64,000 nucleotides of DNA from Nonomuraea muscovyensis (GCF_014207745.1 NZ_JACHJB010000004.1:310001-374000); one strand, 5' to 3'; positions 23,594 through 32,787 are shown, numbered from the stretch's first letter. Notes: generated by a model from the sequence alone, not told the origin. Numbers and translations are program-made.

Positions 23594-26329
23594 ATGCTAC
23601 TGATCGAGCGTGCCAGTGAATTGGCCACACTGAATAGTCTGCTAGCCCGGAGCGCGCGGGGCAGCGGGCGGGTCGCGGCGATCACCGGACCGACCGCCGC
23701 CGGAAAAACCGAACTCGTTTACACCTTCAGCCAACATGCCGTCAAGGTGGGCGCCACCTGGCTCAGCGCCACGTGTTCGCCGGCTGATCGAAATTTGTCG
23801 CTGGGCGTGGCCAGCCAGTTATTCCACAGCGCCGCCATGCCCATTGAGCTGGCCATCAACGCCGCGGAGCTCATCGAGAGCATGGCGTGCAACCGGGCGT
23901 GCGCGGACGTGCCGGCCACCGACGATCCGGCCTGGCTGCACATGACGCAGCGGCTCTGGTCGGCGGTGCTCGAACTGTCCGGCAGCGGGCCGGTGCTCAT
24001 CACCGTCGACGACGTGGAGTACGCCGACTCGCCCTCCTGGCACCTGATGCTCCACTTCGTCCAGCGGCTGAAGAGCAGCAACGTCTTCCTCGTGCTGACC
24101 ACCGGCGAGGACACCCAGGGCATGGAGCCCGAGGTGGAGTTCGCCCTGACCCGCCACGCCCACTACCAGCGCGTCAAGATCGGCATGCTCTCGGCCGAGG
24201 GTGTGCTGCGCATGTGGGAGCTGGAGGCCGGCGAGCACGCGGCGCGCAAGCTGGGGCCGTGCAGTCACCAGGTGAGCGGCGGCAACCCCCTCCTCGTCAA
24301 GGCGCTGATCGACGACTACCTCGACACCGGAGAGCCGGCCGACGACCTGGTGGTGGGCGACGCCTTCGCCCGGGCCGTGCGGGCCGTGCTCCACCGGGGC
24401 GACCCGACGGTGCTGCAGACCGCGCGTGGCCTCGCCCTGCTGGCCGAGCCGGCGCCGCCGCACCTGCTGCCCGAGCTGCTCGGTCTGAGCCCGGCCGCGG
24501 TCAGGCAGGCGGAGGGCGTGCTGCGGACGATCGGGCTGCTGGAGTCGGACGACTTCCGCCATCCGGCCGTCCGCGCCGCCGTGCTCGACGGTCTGAGGGA
24601 GGACGAGCGGACGACGATGCACGCCAGGGCGGCGCGGCTGCTGCACGCCGAGGGGGCGGTGCCGACCGCGGTGGCCGAGCACCTGCTCGGAGCCGGGTCG
24701 CCGCCGGAGCCGTGGGCGCTGACCGAGCTGCGGATCGCCGCCGACCAGGCGCTGCTCAGCGACCAGCCCGAGTTCGCCGCCCGGTGCCTGAAGCTGGCGA
24801 TCGGGCTGTGCGGCGACGACGAGCAGCGCGCGCGGCTCCTCGCCGCGCTCGCCCGGGCCGAATGGCGCTTCAATCCCGCGGTGGTGAGGCGGCACCTCGG
24901 CCCGCTGGCCGAGTCGGCCCGCGCCGGCGCGCTGTCCTTCGACGACACCGCGGCCCTGCTGCGCTACCAGGTGTGGCACGGGGCGCTCGACGCCGCGGCC
25001 GACACGCTGAACCGGCTGCCCGAGCCACGCGACGAGGAGGCGGCGCTGCGCCTGGCGGCCACGACGGAATGGCTGGCCACCACGTTCCCCACGATCCGCG
25101 TCGAGGGCGCGCGCACCGGTGGGCGCGAGCCCGCCGGGTGGGGGCTGTCCGTGGCGCAGGGCCCCAGCCTGCTCTCGTCCGTCCTGCGCGACGGGCCGGA
25201 CGAGACCACGCTGGACAACGCCGAGCGGGCCCTGCAGTCGGTGACCCTCGACGACGCGAACCTCGACACGCTGGAGACGGCGCTGTTCGCGCTGGTCTAC
25301 TCCGACAACACGCATCGGGCGGCGCCGTGGTGCGACCGGTTGTACGAGGAGGCGGTGCACCGTCGCTCGCCCACCTGGCGCACGCTGCTGGCCGCGATCA
25401 GGTCCGCCATCGCGATCCGGCAGGGCGACCTGACCGCCGCCGAGGAGTACGCCCGGGTCTCGCTCGCGCCCCTGCCCCCGCGCGGTCTCGGCGTGTTCGC
25501 GGGCCTGTCGCTGGCGGCCCAGATCAGGGCCGCCACCGAGATGGGCCGCTTCGCCGAGGCCGAGGAGTGCCTGCGCAGCCCCGTTCCCGAGGCGCTGCTG
25601 CAGACCAGGTTCGGGCTGCACTACCTGCAGGCGAGGGCGCACTACTATCTGGCGGCCGACCAGCCCCAGGCGGCGCTGCGCGACTTCACCACCTGCGGGA
25701 GCCTGATGCGGTCCTGGGGGCTCGACACGCCGGGGATCGTGCCCTGGCGCCAGGGCGTCGCGGCGGCCCTGCTGCGGCTGGGACAGCGCGGCAAGGCGCG
25801 CACCGTGCTCGGTCACGCCTACGCGCTGCCCGGAGAGCGCTCACCGCGGATCAGGGGCATGTCGCGCCGGTTGCTGGCCGCCGTGAGCGACGCGCCCCAG
25901 CGCCCGGCGCTGCTGCGGGAGGCCGTGGACCTGCTGCAGGCCGCCGGCGACCGGCTGGAGCTGACCTACGCCCTCGTGGATCTCACCCACGCCCTGAACG
26001 AGCTGGGCGAGTCCAACAAGGCACGGCTGGTGGGCCAGCAGGCCGACAAGATCGCCGAGGAGTGTCAGGCCGAGCCGCTGCGCCGGGCGGTCGGCCCGGT
26101 AGGAGAGCCGGCCGGGGTGTCGGAGGCCGAGTCGCTGAACCTGCTGAGCGACGCCGAGCAACGCGTGGCCTCGCTGGCGGCGCTCGGCTACACCAACCGG
26201 GAGATCTCCAAGAAGATTTACATCACGGTGAGCACGGTCGAGCAGCACCTCACCCGCATCTACCGCAAGCTGAACGTGAAGGGCAGGCGTGACCTGCCCA
26301 CTCAGTTCCGCCGCCTGCAACTGCGGTGA
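23594..26329 (+). CDS. LAL-family LuxR transcriptional activator, likely cluster regulator
   Basis: A 911-residue large ATP-binding LuxR regulator: Walker A TGPTAAGKTE (31-40), Walker B VLITVDDVEYAD, a long helical TPR-like middle, and a C-terminal LuxR HTH (LLSDAEQRVASLAALGYTNREISKKI region, about 850-905). LAL proteins often switch on macrolide clusters. ATG 23594 is chosen for the GGGGAG ribosome site; the open frame continues 17 codons upstream without one. Codon 76 is TTA (23819-23821), so production may be tied to the developmental leucine tRNA. It is the only pathway-type activator in the window and the best candidate to bind the AGGGG pairs. Confidence 0.93.
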   Translation: MLLIERASELATLNSLLARSARGSGRVAAITGPTAAGKTELVYTFSQHAVKVGATWLSATCSPADRNLSLGVASQLFHSAAMPIELAINAAELIESMACNRACADVPATDDPAWLHMTQRLWSAVLELSGSGPVLITVDDVEYADSPSWHLMLHFVQRLKSSNVFLVLTTGEDTQGMEPEVEFALTRHAHYQRVKIGMLSAEGVLRMWELEAGEHAARKLGPCSHQVSGGNPLLVKALIDDYLDTGEPADDLVVGDAFARAVRAVLHRGDPTVLQTARGLALLAEPAPPHLLPELLGLSPAAVRQAEGVLRTIGLLESDDFRHPAVRAAVLDGLREDERTTMHARAARLLHAEGAVPTAVAEHLLGAGSPPEPWALTELRIAADQALLSDQPEFAARCLKLAIGLCGDDEQRARLLAALARAEWRFNPAVVRRHLGPLAESARAGALSFDDTAALLRYQVWHGALDAAADTLNRLPEPRDEEAALRLAATTEWLATTFPTIRVEGARTGGREPAGWGLSVAQGPSLLSSVLRDGPDETTLDNAERALQSVTLDDANLDTLETALFALVYSDNTHRAAPWCDRLYEEAVHRRSPTWRTLLAAIRSAIAIRQGDLTAAEEYARVSLAPLPPRGLGVFAGLSLAAQIRAATEMGRFAEAEECLRSPVPEALLQTRFGLHYLQARAHYYLAADQPQAALRDFTTCGSLMRSWGLDTPGIVPWRQGVAAALLRLGQRGKARTVLGHAYALPGERSPRIRGMSRRLLAAVSDAPQRPALLREAVDLLQAAGDRLELTYALVDLTHALNELGESNKARLVGQQADKIAEECQAEPLRRAVGPVGEPAGVSEAESLNLLSDAEQRVASLAALGYTNREISKKIYITVSTVEQHLTRIYRKLNVKGRRDLPTQFRRLQLR

Positions 26330-26373
26330 GCCCCTTCCCATTTCCTCCCGCTGTTTCCGCTCGGAGTTTCCGC

Positions 26374-27915
26374 TCAGGGGCCCGCCGTCCGGTCACCGGC
26401 GTGGGTCATGTCGAGGCTCAGCCGCCTTAGCGTCAGCGCCGTCAGCACCGCGGCGAGACCCAGGATGACCGCGGCCACCAGCGCCGACACCCGCATCCCC
26501 GTGGTGAACGCCTCGCGGGCCGACTCCAGCACGGCGGCCGCCAGCGCGTCCGGCAGGTCACCGGCCACGCCGGCCGCCCCGCCGAGCGTCTCGCCCGCGA
26601 CGCGCGCCACGTCGGGCGACAGGCCCTGGGGCGCCTCGAACACCGACCGGTAGACGGCCAGCCCCATGCTGCCCAGCACGGCGACGCCCAGGGCGCCGCC
26701 CAGCTCGGTGGCCGCCTCCAGGACGGCGGAGGCTGAACCGGCGCGCTCGGGCGGCGCCACCGCCACGACCAGATCGGAGGCCAGCGCCTGCACCACGCCG
26801 ATGCCCGCGCCGAGCAGCGCCAGGCCCAGCACCAGGATCGCCTGATGGCTGCCCGGCCCCACCTGGGCGAGCACCACGAACCCGGCGCAGGCGACCAGCA
26901 TGCCCGCCGCGATGGTCAGCCCCGGCCGGAACCACTTCACCAGCGCCGCCGCCGACAGGGCGCCGACCAGGGCCATCACCGCGGCGGGCAGCGTGAGCAG
27001 CCCGGCGACGAAGGGCCGCAGCCCGAGCACCATCTGGAGGTACTGGGAGACGAAGTAGAACACGCCCACCAGGGCGAAGATCGCCAGAGTGTCGGTCAGC
27101 AGGGAGACGCCGAAGCTCCGGTCTCGGAAGAGCCGCAGGTCGAGCATCGGGTCGGCCAGCGTGCGCTGGCGGCGCACGAACGCCAGGCCGAAGGCGAGGC
27201 CCACGACCACCGCGCCCGCCACCTCCAGCACCGCGCCGCCGCCGGCCACCTGCTTGACGCCGTAGACCACCGGCAGCACGGCGGCCAGCGAGAGGACCGC
27301 GCTCCACAGGTCGAACCTGCCGGGCTGGGGGTCGCGGTACTCCGGCAGCAGGAGCGGCCCGAGGACGAGGAGCAGCACCATGATCGGCACATTGATGAGG
27401 AACACGGCGCCCCACCACAGGCGCTCCAGCAGCCAGCCGCCCACGATCGGACCGAGCACGCTGCCTCCCGCGAAGCTCGCCGCCCAGACCGCCACGGCCA
27501 GGCGGCGCTGCGCGGCGTCATGGAACATGTTCCTGATCAGCGCCAGGGTGGGCGGCATGAGCGTGGCCGCGGCGGCTCCCTGCAAGGCCCGGGCGGCGAT
27601 GAGCAGCTCGGGCGTGGGCGCGTACGCGGCGGCGGCCGAGGTGAGGCCGAACGCGGTGGCCCCCCACAGGAGAAGCTTCCTGCGGCCGATCCGGTCGCCC
27701 AGCGAGCCCATGGCGATGAGCAGCCCGGCCAGCAGGAAGGCGTAGATGTCCACGATCCACAGCAGCTGGGCCCCGCTCGGCCGCAGGTCGACGCTGAGGA
27801 AGGGCACCGCGAAGTAGAGGACCGTCACGGTGATGGAGATGAGCAGGACCGGCAGCGCCAACACGGCCAGCCCGAGCCACTCCTTCCGCCCGGCCTTCGG
27901 TGGGGCTCCGTTCAC
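26374..27915 (-). CDS. DHA2-family MFS drug exporter
   Basis: A 513-residue transporter with about 14 hydrophobic segments and the motif-A loop GSLGDRIGRRKLLLWG, plus motif C-like GPIVGGWLLERLWW, as in EmrB/QacA-type proton-driven multidrug exporters. GTG start after AAGGAG. Divergent from a TetR regulator across twin operators, and next to the biosynthetic genes, so it is the likely product exporter or self-resistance pump. Confidence 0.92.
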   Translation of the reverse strand: MNGAPPKAGRKEWLGLAVLALPVLLISITVTVLYFAVPFLSVDLRPSGAQLLWIVDIYAFLLAGLLIAMGSLGDRIGRRKLLLWGATAFGLTSAAAAYAPTPELLIAARALQGAAAATLMPPTLALIRNMFHDAAQRRLAVAVWAASFAGGSVLGPIVGGWLLERLWWGAVFLINVPIMVLLLVLGPLLLPEYRDPQPGRFDLWSAVLSLAAVLPVVYGVKQVAGGGAVLEVAGAVVVGLAFGLAFVRRQRTLADPMLDLRLFRDRSFGVSLLTDTLAIFALVGVFYFVSQYLQMVLGLRPFVAGLLTLPAAVMALVGALSAAALVKWFRPGLTIAAGMLVACAGFVVLAQVGPGSHQAILVLGLALLGAGIGVVQALASDLVVAVAPPERAGSASAVLEAATELGGALGVAVLGSMGLAVYRSVFEAPQGLSPDVARVAGETLGGAAGVAGDLPDALAAAVLESAREAFTTGMRVSALVAAVILGLAAVLTALTLRRLSLDMTHAGDRTAGP

Positions 27916-27928
27916 GTTGTCGCTCCTT

Positions 27929-27965
27929 ATGTACGTCGTACATCACCGCTCGCATACAGCGTACA
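27929..27965. promoter_or_regulatory. Twin TetR-type operators in the exporter leader
   Basis: ATGTACG-T-CGTACAT (27929-27943) is a perfect 15-bp palindrome 13 nt upstream of the exporter start. A weaker copy, CATACAGCGTACA (27953-27965), has its centre 23 bp away. This is the expected arrangement for repression of the pump by the divergent TetR protein. Confidence 0.65.
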
Positions 27966-28087
27966 CAAGTCCGCCGACGGATCGACGTCTCCTTCGCGAT
28001 GCGATTAGAAAACCCAGGGTAGACCGAATGATCGACAGAGGTACAGAGTGAGTTCGAGTCAGCGTTTCATCACACGGACAACTTCGA

Positions 28088-28115
28088 TTACGTCACATGA
28101 CCGCTGTGTTAGAAT
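28088..28115 (+). promoter_or_regulatory. Possible promoter of the zinc-ribbon TetR gene
   Basis: TTACGT (28088-28093) and TAGAAT (28110-28115) are 16 bp apart, followed at a suitable distance by a GGAGGATCC ribosome site and the ATG. The -35 box is a poor match. Confidence 0.35.
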
Positions 28116-28132
28116 TCAGGATCGGAGGATCC

Positions 28133-29014
28133 ATGCTGACCTGCGCACAATGTGGTAAGACCATGGACGCCCCGCCCAGAGGGCGGCGGCCTCGCTACTG
28201 TTCGCGTTCCTGCCAGGCCCGCGCCTACCGGGCACGGGCGGCCGCCAGGAACGACTCCCGGCACACCCACGCCGCCGCCGAACCCGCGCAGGACGGCCCG
28301 CCACCGCCCCAGCCCGAGGGCATCAACGTGCAGCGGCTGGTCCGCACCGCCATCGAGATCGCCGACGGCGAGGGCCTCGACGCGGTCTCCATGCGCCGGA
28401 TCGCCACCCAGCTCGGCGTGGCCACGATGTCGCTGTACCGCTACGTCTCCGGCAAGGACGCGCTGATCGAGCTCATGGTCGACGCCGTGCACGGTGAGCA
28501 CGACGACGCCATGCCGGCCGACGCCGGATGGCGGACCAGGCTCGAGTGGGCCGCGCGCCGCGAGTGGCGGCTGTACTCCCGGCATCCCTGGGTGCTGCAG
28601 ATCGTCGCCACCCCCCAGCCGCCGGTCGGCCCCAACGTGCTGGCCGACGTCGAGCGGCTCATGCGCGCGCTGGACGGCCTCGGGCTCGACCCCGTGACCA
28701 TGCACTGGGTGGCGATCGCAATCGGCGCCCAGGTGCAGGGCGCCGCCCTGCTGCTGGTCAACGAGGTGGAGGCGCAACGGCGCACCGGCCGCACCACCGA
28801 GCAGTGGCGCTCCGACAAGACCCCCGCCATCCGGGAGATCCTCGACTCCGGCCAGTTCCCCATGCTCACCCGCCTGTTCGAGGAGCGCGACGACGTGGCC
28901 GACATCAACGACTGGTTCGAGTTCAGCCTCGGCCGGCTCCTCGACGGCCTGGCCGTCTTCGTGGACGGCCGGACCAGCCTGGCCGACTGCCCCGAGGTCC
29001 GTCCGGTGACATGA
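28133..29014 (+). CDS. TetR-family regulator with N-terminal zinc ribbon
   Basis: A 293-residue protein in two parts. Residues 1-40 form a C4 zinc-ribbon-like segment (CAQCG then YCSRSCQARAYRAR); a Pro/Ala-rich linker follows, and from about 65 onward comes a TetR HTH (MRRIATQLGVATMSLYRYVSGKDALIELMV) with a TetR_C-type ligand domain. The usual TetR protein starts at the HTH, so the ribbon is an addition. Divergent from the DHA2 exporter; it most likely represses that gene and its own, responding to the exported compound. Confidence 0.9.
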   Translation: MLTCAQCGKTMDAPPRGRRPRYCSRSCQARAYRARAAARNDSRHTHAAAEPAQDGPPPPQPEGINVQRLVRTAIEIADGEGLDAVSMRRIATQLGVATMSLYRYVSGKDALIELMVDAVHGEHDDAMPADAGWRTRLEWAARREWRLYSRHPWVLQIVATPQPPVGPNVLADVERLMRALDGLGLDPVTMHWVAIAIGAQVQGAALLLVNEVEAQRRTGRTTEQWRSDKTPAIREILDSGQFPMLTRLFEERDDVADINDWFEFSLGRLLDGLAVFVDGRTSLADCPEVRPVT

Positions 29015-29067
29015 TCGGCGCGGTCGGCGCCGGGCGTGCGGCGGGAGCGTCACCGGCGTGAGCCCGC

Positions 29068-29952
29068 TCAGCCCGTCCGGTGGCCGAACTCCTTGGCGAC
29101 GGCGCACACGTACGTGCCGTAGCCGGACGGGGCGAGTTGCGAGCCGAGGCGGTGGCAGGCCGCCGCGTCGATGTAGCCCATGCGCAGGGCGATCTCCTCC
29201 ACGCAGGCGATCCGCACGCCCTGCCGCTGCTCCAGCGTCTGGACGTACTGGCTGGCCTGCAGCATCGACTCGGGGGTCCCGGCGTCCATCCAGGCGAACC
29301 CGCGGCCCAGGTCCACCAGCCGCGCCTTGCCCCTTTCCAGGTAGACGCGGTTCACATCGGTGATCTCGAGCTCTCCGCGCGCCGACGGGCTGATGTTCTT
29401 GGCGATGTCGACGACGTTGTTGTCGTACAGGTAGAGCCCCACGATCGCGCGGTTGGAGCGCGGCTCGGCCGGCTTCTCCTCCAGCGAGATGAGCCTGCCC
29501 TCGGCGTCGGTCTCCGCGATGCCGTACCGGTGCGGGTCGCTGACCGGGTAGCCGAACAGCACGCATCCGTCGACGTCGGCGACGCTGCGCTGGAGGATGT
29601 CGTAGAACGCGTTGCCGTGGAAGACGTTGTCGCCGAGCACCATGGCGACCGGGTCGTCGCCGATGTGGCCGGCGCCGATGATGAACGCCTCGGCCAGCCC
29701 GTGCGGCTCGTCCTGCCGCGCGTAGCTGATGTCGAGCCCGAGGTGCGAGCCGTCGCGCAGCAGCCGCTGCAGGTTGGGCAGATCGGCGGGCGTGGAGATG
29801 ACCAGGATCTCCCTGACACCCGCCAGCATCAGCACCGACAGCGGATAGTAAATCATCGGCTTGTCATTGACGGGCAACAGTTGCTTAGATACGGCGAGCG
29901 TCACCGGATACAGGCGCGTGCCGTGCCCACCGGCCAGAACAATGCCTTTCAC
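29068..29952 (-). CDS. rfbA: Glucose-1-phosphate thymidylyltransferase
   Basis: A 294-residue RmlA/RfbA enzyme: GIVLAGGHGTRLYP at the N-terminus, SKQLLPV, PMIYYPLSVLMLAG, LGDNVFHG, VLFGYPVSDPHRYGI and EEKP. It makes dTDP-glucose from glucose-1-phosphate and dTTP, the first committed step of deoxysugar formation. GTG 29952 is selected because family members start at this VKGIVLAGG and AAAGGA precedes it. Divergent from the dehydratase gene; the two start the cluster's sugar branch. Confidence 0.95.
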   Translation of the reverse strand: MKGIVLAGGHGTRLYPVTLAVSKQLLPVNDKPMIYYPLSVLMLAGVREILVISTPADLPNLQRLLRDGSHLGLDISYARQDEPHGLAEAFIIGAGHIGDDPVAMVLGDNVFHGNAFYDILQRSVADVDGCVLFGYPVSDPHRYGIAETDAEGRLISLEEKPAEPRSNRAIVGLYLYDNNVVDIAKNISPSARGELEITDVNRVYLERGKARLVDLGRGFAWMDAGTPESMLQASQYVQTLEQRQGVRIACVEEIALRMGYIDAAACHRLGSQLAPSGYGTYVCAVAKEFGHRTG

Positions 29953-30024
29953 CGGAAAATCCTTTCGCGTGTGAGCATTACCGCAGAGCCTGGCATCGTG
30001 AATGTACGGCGACAACCCCGGTCG

Positions 30025-30050
30025 CCCCCTATCTTCGGCCGCCCCCCTAT
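30025..30050 (-). promoter_or_regulatory. AGGGGG pair upstream of rfbA
   Basis: On the rfbA coding strand ATAGGGGG occurs at 30050-30043 and 30032-30025, 18 bp apart. The word resembles the AGGGG sites of the other cluster promoters, but the spacing differs, so membership of the same regulon is only suggestive. Confidence 0.3.
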
Positions 30051-30122
30051 TTTCCCGGCCCGCCCGCACAACCGGGCTAGAATCGCCGGAAATTGCAGAA
30101 CCAAGCAGCGGAAGGGGCGGCC

Positions 30123-31091
30123 ATGCGGCTTCTCGTAACCGGAGGCGCGGGGTTCATCGGGTCACATTACGTGCGCACGGTGCTGAGCGGCGACGGGCCC
30201 GAGCACGTGACCGTGCTCGACGCGCTGACCTACGCCGGCAACCCGGCCAACCTCGACGAGGTGCGCGACGACCCGCGCTTCACCTTCGTCAAGGGCGACA
30301 TCTGCGACGCCGACCTGGTGGACGACCTCGTCGCGGAGCACGACCAGGTCGTGCACTTCGCCGCCGAGTCGCACGTGGACAGGTCGATCGCGGCGGCCGG
30401 CGAATTCGTGCGCACCAATGTCACCGGCACCTTCACGCTGCTCGACGCCGCCGCGCGCCACCGGATAAGCACCTTTGTGCATATCTCGACGGACGAGGTG
30501 TACGGTTCGATCGACGAGGGATCGTGGCCGGAAACGGATCCGCTGCGCCCCAATTCGCCTTACTCCGCCACCAAGGCCGCGGCCGATCTGCTGGCACTCT
30601 CCTTTCATCGCACCCATGGCCTGGACGTGCGCGTCACCCGATGTTCCAACAACTACGGGCATCATCATTACCCCGAGAAAATCATCCCGCTTTTCATCAC
30701 GAACCTGCTGGACGGACTGAAGGTCCCGCTCTACGGCACGGGCCGCAACGTCCGCGACTGGCTGCACATCGACGACCACGTCCAGGGGATCGAGCTGGTG
30801 CGGCGCGGGGGCCGGCCGGGCGAGGTGTACAACATCGGCGGCGGCGCCGAGCTCGCCAACAAGGAGCTGACGGGGCTGCTGCTGGAGGCGTGCGGCCACA
30901 GCTGGGACATGGTCACCTACACCGAGGACCGCAAGGGCCACGACGCGCGCTACTCGGTGGACCACGGCAAGATCTCCGACGAGCTGGGGTACCGCCCGCG
31001 CAAGGACTTCGCCACCGGGCTGGCCGAGACGGTCGCCTGGTACCGCGACCACCGGGACTGGTGGGAGCCTCTGGTGTCCCGCCACCGCTGA
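30123..31091 (+). CDS. rfbB: dTDP-glucose 4,6-dehydratase
   Basis: A 322-residue extended short-chain dehydrogenase: GGAGFIGSHYV (NAD), DALTYAGNPANL, HFAAESHVDRS, STDEVYGS (catalytic Thr-Asp-Glu) and YSATKAAAD (Tyr and Lys). It yields dTDP-4-keto-6-deoxyglucose, substrate for the 3,5-epimerase and aminotransferase at 12.7-14.4 kb. ATG 30123 follows GGAAGGGG and begins at the conserved MRLLVTGGAGFIGS. Confidence 0.95.
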   Translation: MRLLVTGGAGFIGSHYVRTVLSGDGPEHVTVLDALTYAGNPANLDEVRDDPRFTFVKGDICDADLVDDLVAEHDQVVHFAAESHVDRSIAAAGEFVRTNVTGTFTLLDAAARHRISTFVHISTDEVYGSIDEGSWPETDPLRPNSPYSATKAAADLLALSFHRTHGLDVRVTRCSNNYGHHHYPEKIIPLFITNLLDGLKVPLYGTGRNVRDWLHIDDHVQGIELVRRGGRPGEVYNIGGGAELANKELTGLLLEACGHSWDMVTYTEDRKGHDARYSVDHGKISDELGYRPRKDFATGLAETVAWYRDHRDWWEPLVSRHR

Positions 31092-31121
31092 CCGGGCCGG
31101 TCGGCGCCACTCGGCGCCATG

Positions 31122-31835
31122 TCACGGCGATGGACGCCGGCTGGTGTACTGAAGCGGGTGACCGCCGGACGGGGTGTCTCCGCGCGGCACGGCGATGGCG
31201 GCGACCAGCAGCCCCCGGCCCGCCAGCCAGCGGCCCCGGAACCCGGTGATCGGCCCGCCCTCGGGCGTGCGGCCCTCCACCAGCAGCCGGGCGGCGAACG
31301 TGCCCGCCTCCGGGTCCACCGTCACCGTCGCCTCGGAGAAGTCCAGCCACCGCCTCGTCAGCGGGAACCACGCCTTGTACACGGCCTCCTTCGCGCAGAA
31401 CAGCAGCCGGTCCCACGAGATGTCCGGCCGGGCGACGGCCAGCTCGGCGATCCAGGCCCGCTCGGCGGCGTCGGACACGGCCTCCAGGACACCATCGGGT
31501 ACGGCGGCGTTCGGCTCGGCGTCCACCCCGACCGTCAGCACGTCCACACTCGGGGCCACGGCGCACACCCGGTAGCCCTCGCAGTGGCTCATGCTGCCCA
31601 CCACGCCGCGCGGCCACACGGGCGCGCCGCGCTCCCCCGGCAGGATCGGCACGGCCGGCTGCCCCAGCTTGGCCAGCGCCTCCCGGGCGCACACGCGCAC
31701 GGTCGCGAACTCGTCGCGGCGCTTCTGCACCGCCCTGGCGATCAGCGCCTCCTCCTCGGGGAACAGCTCCGGGCCCGCCGCGTCCTCGAACGCCTCGACG
31801 GCCACCACCGCACGGGGCAGGATCTCCTCGATCAT
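31122..31835 (-). CDS. Sfp/EntD-type 4'-phosphopantetheinyl transferase
   Basis: A 237-residue transferase with the three family motifs: VVGSMSHCEGY, VGVDAEPN (Mg-binding Asp) and FCAKEAVYKAW. It moves phosphopantetheine from CoA to carrier-protein serines, so it can activate the PKS and free ACP; it may equally serve the whole cell, like PptT of mycobacteria. Its ATG overlaps the stop of the metallophosphoesterase by 4 nt. Confidence 0.93.
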   Translation of the reverse strand: MIEEILPRAVVAVEAFEDAAGPELFPEEEALIARAVQKRRDEFATVRVCAREALAKLGQPAVPILPGERGAPVWPRGVVGSMSHCEGYRVCAVAPSVDVLTVGVDAEPNAAVPDGVLEAVSDAAERAWIAELAVARPDISWDRLLFCAKEAVYKAWFPLTRRWLDFSEATVTVDPEAGTFAARLLVEGRTPEGGPITGFRGRWLAGRGLLVAAIAVPRGDTPSGGHPLQYTSRRPSP

Positions 31836-32704
31836 CGCGCCGCTCCCGCGGCCGGCCCGGCCTGGTCACGGACGGGCAGGATCACCCTGGGACGCGGGGG
31901 CAGGCCGGTGCCGCGCGCCCGCCACTCGCGCGGGTAGCCGACCGAGACCTCCTCGAACGGCACGCCGTCGTAGCGGGTGCTGCGGGGAATGTGCAGGTGA
32001 CCGTACACGACGGCGGCGGTGCGGTACCTCAGGTGCCAGTCGGCGGTGCGCTCCGTCCCGCACCACAGCGCGAACTCGGGGTATCTCAGGATGTGCGTGG
32101 GGTCGCGCACCAGCGGATAGTGGTTGACGAACACGACCGGCTGCCCGGGGTCGAGCGCGTCGAGCCTGCGCTCGGTCTCGGCGATCCGCTCCGCGCACCA
32201 GGCGTCGATGCCCGGATGCGGGTCGGGATGCAGCAGCATCTCGTCGGTGCACACCACGCCCGCGTCGTAGGCCCGGGCCAGCGCCTCCTCCTTGGTCGCG
32301 GTGCCGGACGGCCGGAAGGTGTAGTCGTACAGCACGAACAGCGGCGCCACCGTCACCGGCCCGCCCTCGCCGCGCCAGACGGGGTAGGGATCCTCGGGCG
32401 TGATCACGCCCAGGCTCCGGCACAGGTCCACCAGATGCCGGTACCGCGCGCTGCCGCGCAACTGGACGGGGTCCTCGCGCGGGGTCCACAGCTCGTGGTT
32501 GCCCGGCGCCCACACCACGCTCGCGAACCGCTCGCTCAGCAGCCGCAGCGCCCACTCGATCTCGCTCGTCAACTCGCCGACGTCGCCCGCGACCAGCAGC
32601 CAGTCGCCCTCCACCTCGGGGTGCAGCGCCGCGACGTACTCGCGGTTCTCCGGATAGTGCACGTGCAGGTCGCTGACGGCCAGCAGCCGGGGGGCGGCAC
32701 TCAT
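31832..32704 (-). CDS. Metallophosphoesterase, PptH-like
   Basis: A 290-residue calcineurin-fold phosphoesterase with SDLHVHYPEN, GDVGE, APGNHELW, NHYP and GHLH metal motifs. In Mycobacterium tuberculosis PptH, encoded with the transferase PptT, removes phosphopantetheine from carrier proteins. The same overlapping gene order here suggests the same antagonistic pair, a statement based on context rather than on substrate-specific residues. ATG 32704 gives the natural start MSAAPRLLAVSDLH. Confidence 0.88.
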   Translation of the reverse strand: MSAAPRLLAVSDLHVHYPENREYVAALHPEVEGDWLLVAGDVGELTSEIEWALRLLSERFASVVWAPGNHELWTPREDPVQLRGSARYRHLVDLCRSLGVITPEDPYPVWRGEGGPVTVAPLFVLYDYTFRPSGTATKEEALARAYDAGVVCTDEMLLHPDPHPGIDAWCAERIAETERRLDALDPGQPVVFVNHYPLVRDPTHILRYPEFALWCGTERTADWHLRYRTAAVVYGHLHIPRSTRYDGVPFEEVSVGYPREWRARGTGLPPRPRVILPVRDQAGPAAGAAR

Positions 32705-32787
32705 GCCGTGATCATAAGCCGCCCGCCCGGCGAGCCCCAGCACCGCAGGGGCTTCGCGTCAGGAGGCCGACAACAGCGATGAAAGCG

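Noticed and set aside
30123..31091. RfbA/RfbB as rhamnose genes for the cell wall
   Set aside because: Possible, but no rmlD is present, and an epimerase and sugar aminotransferase are embedded in the PKS cluster; kept as cluster sugar genes with that caveat.
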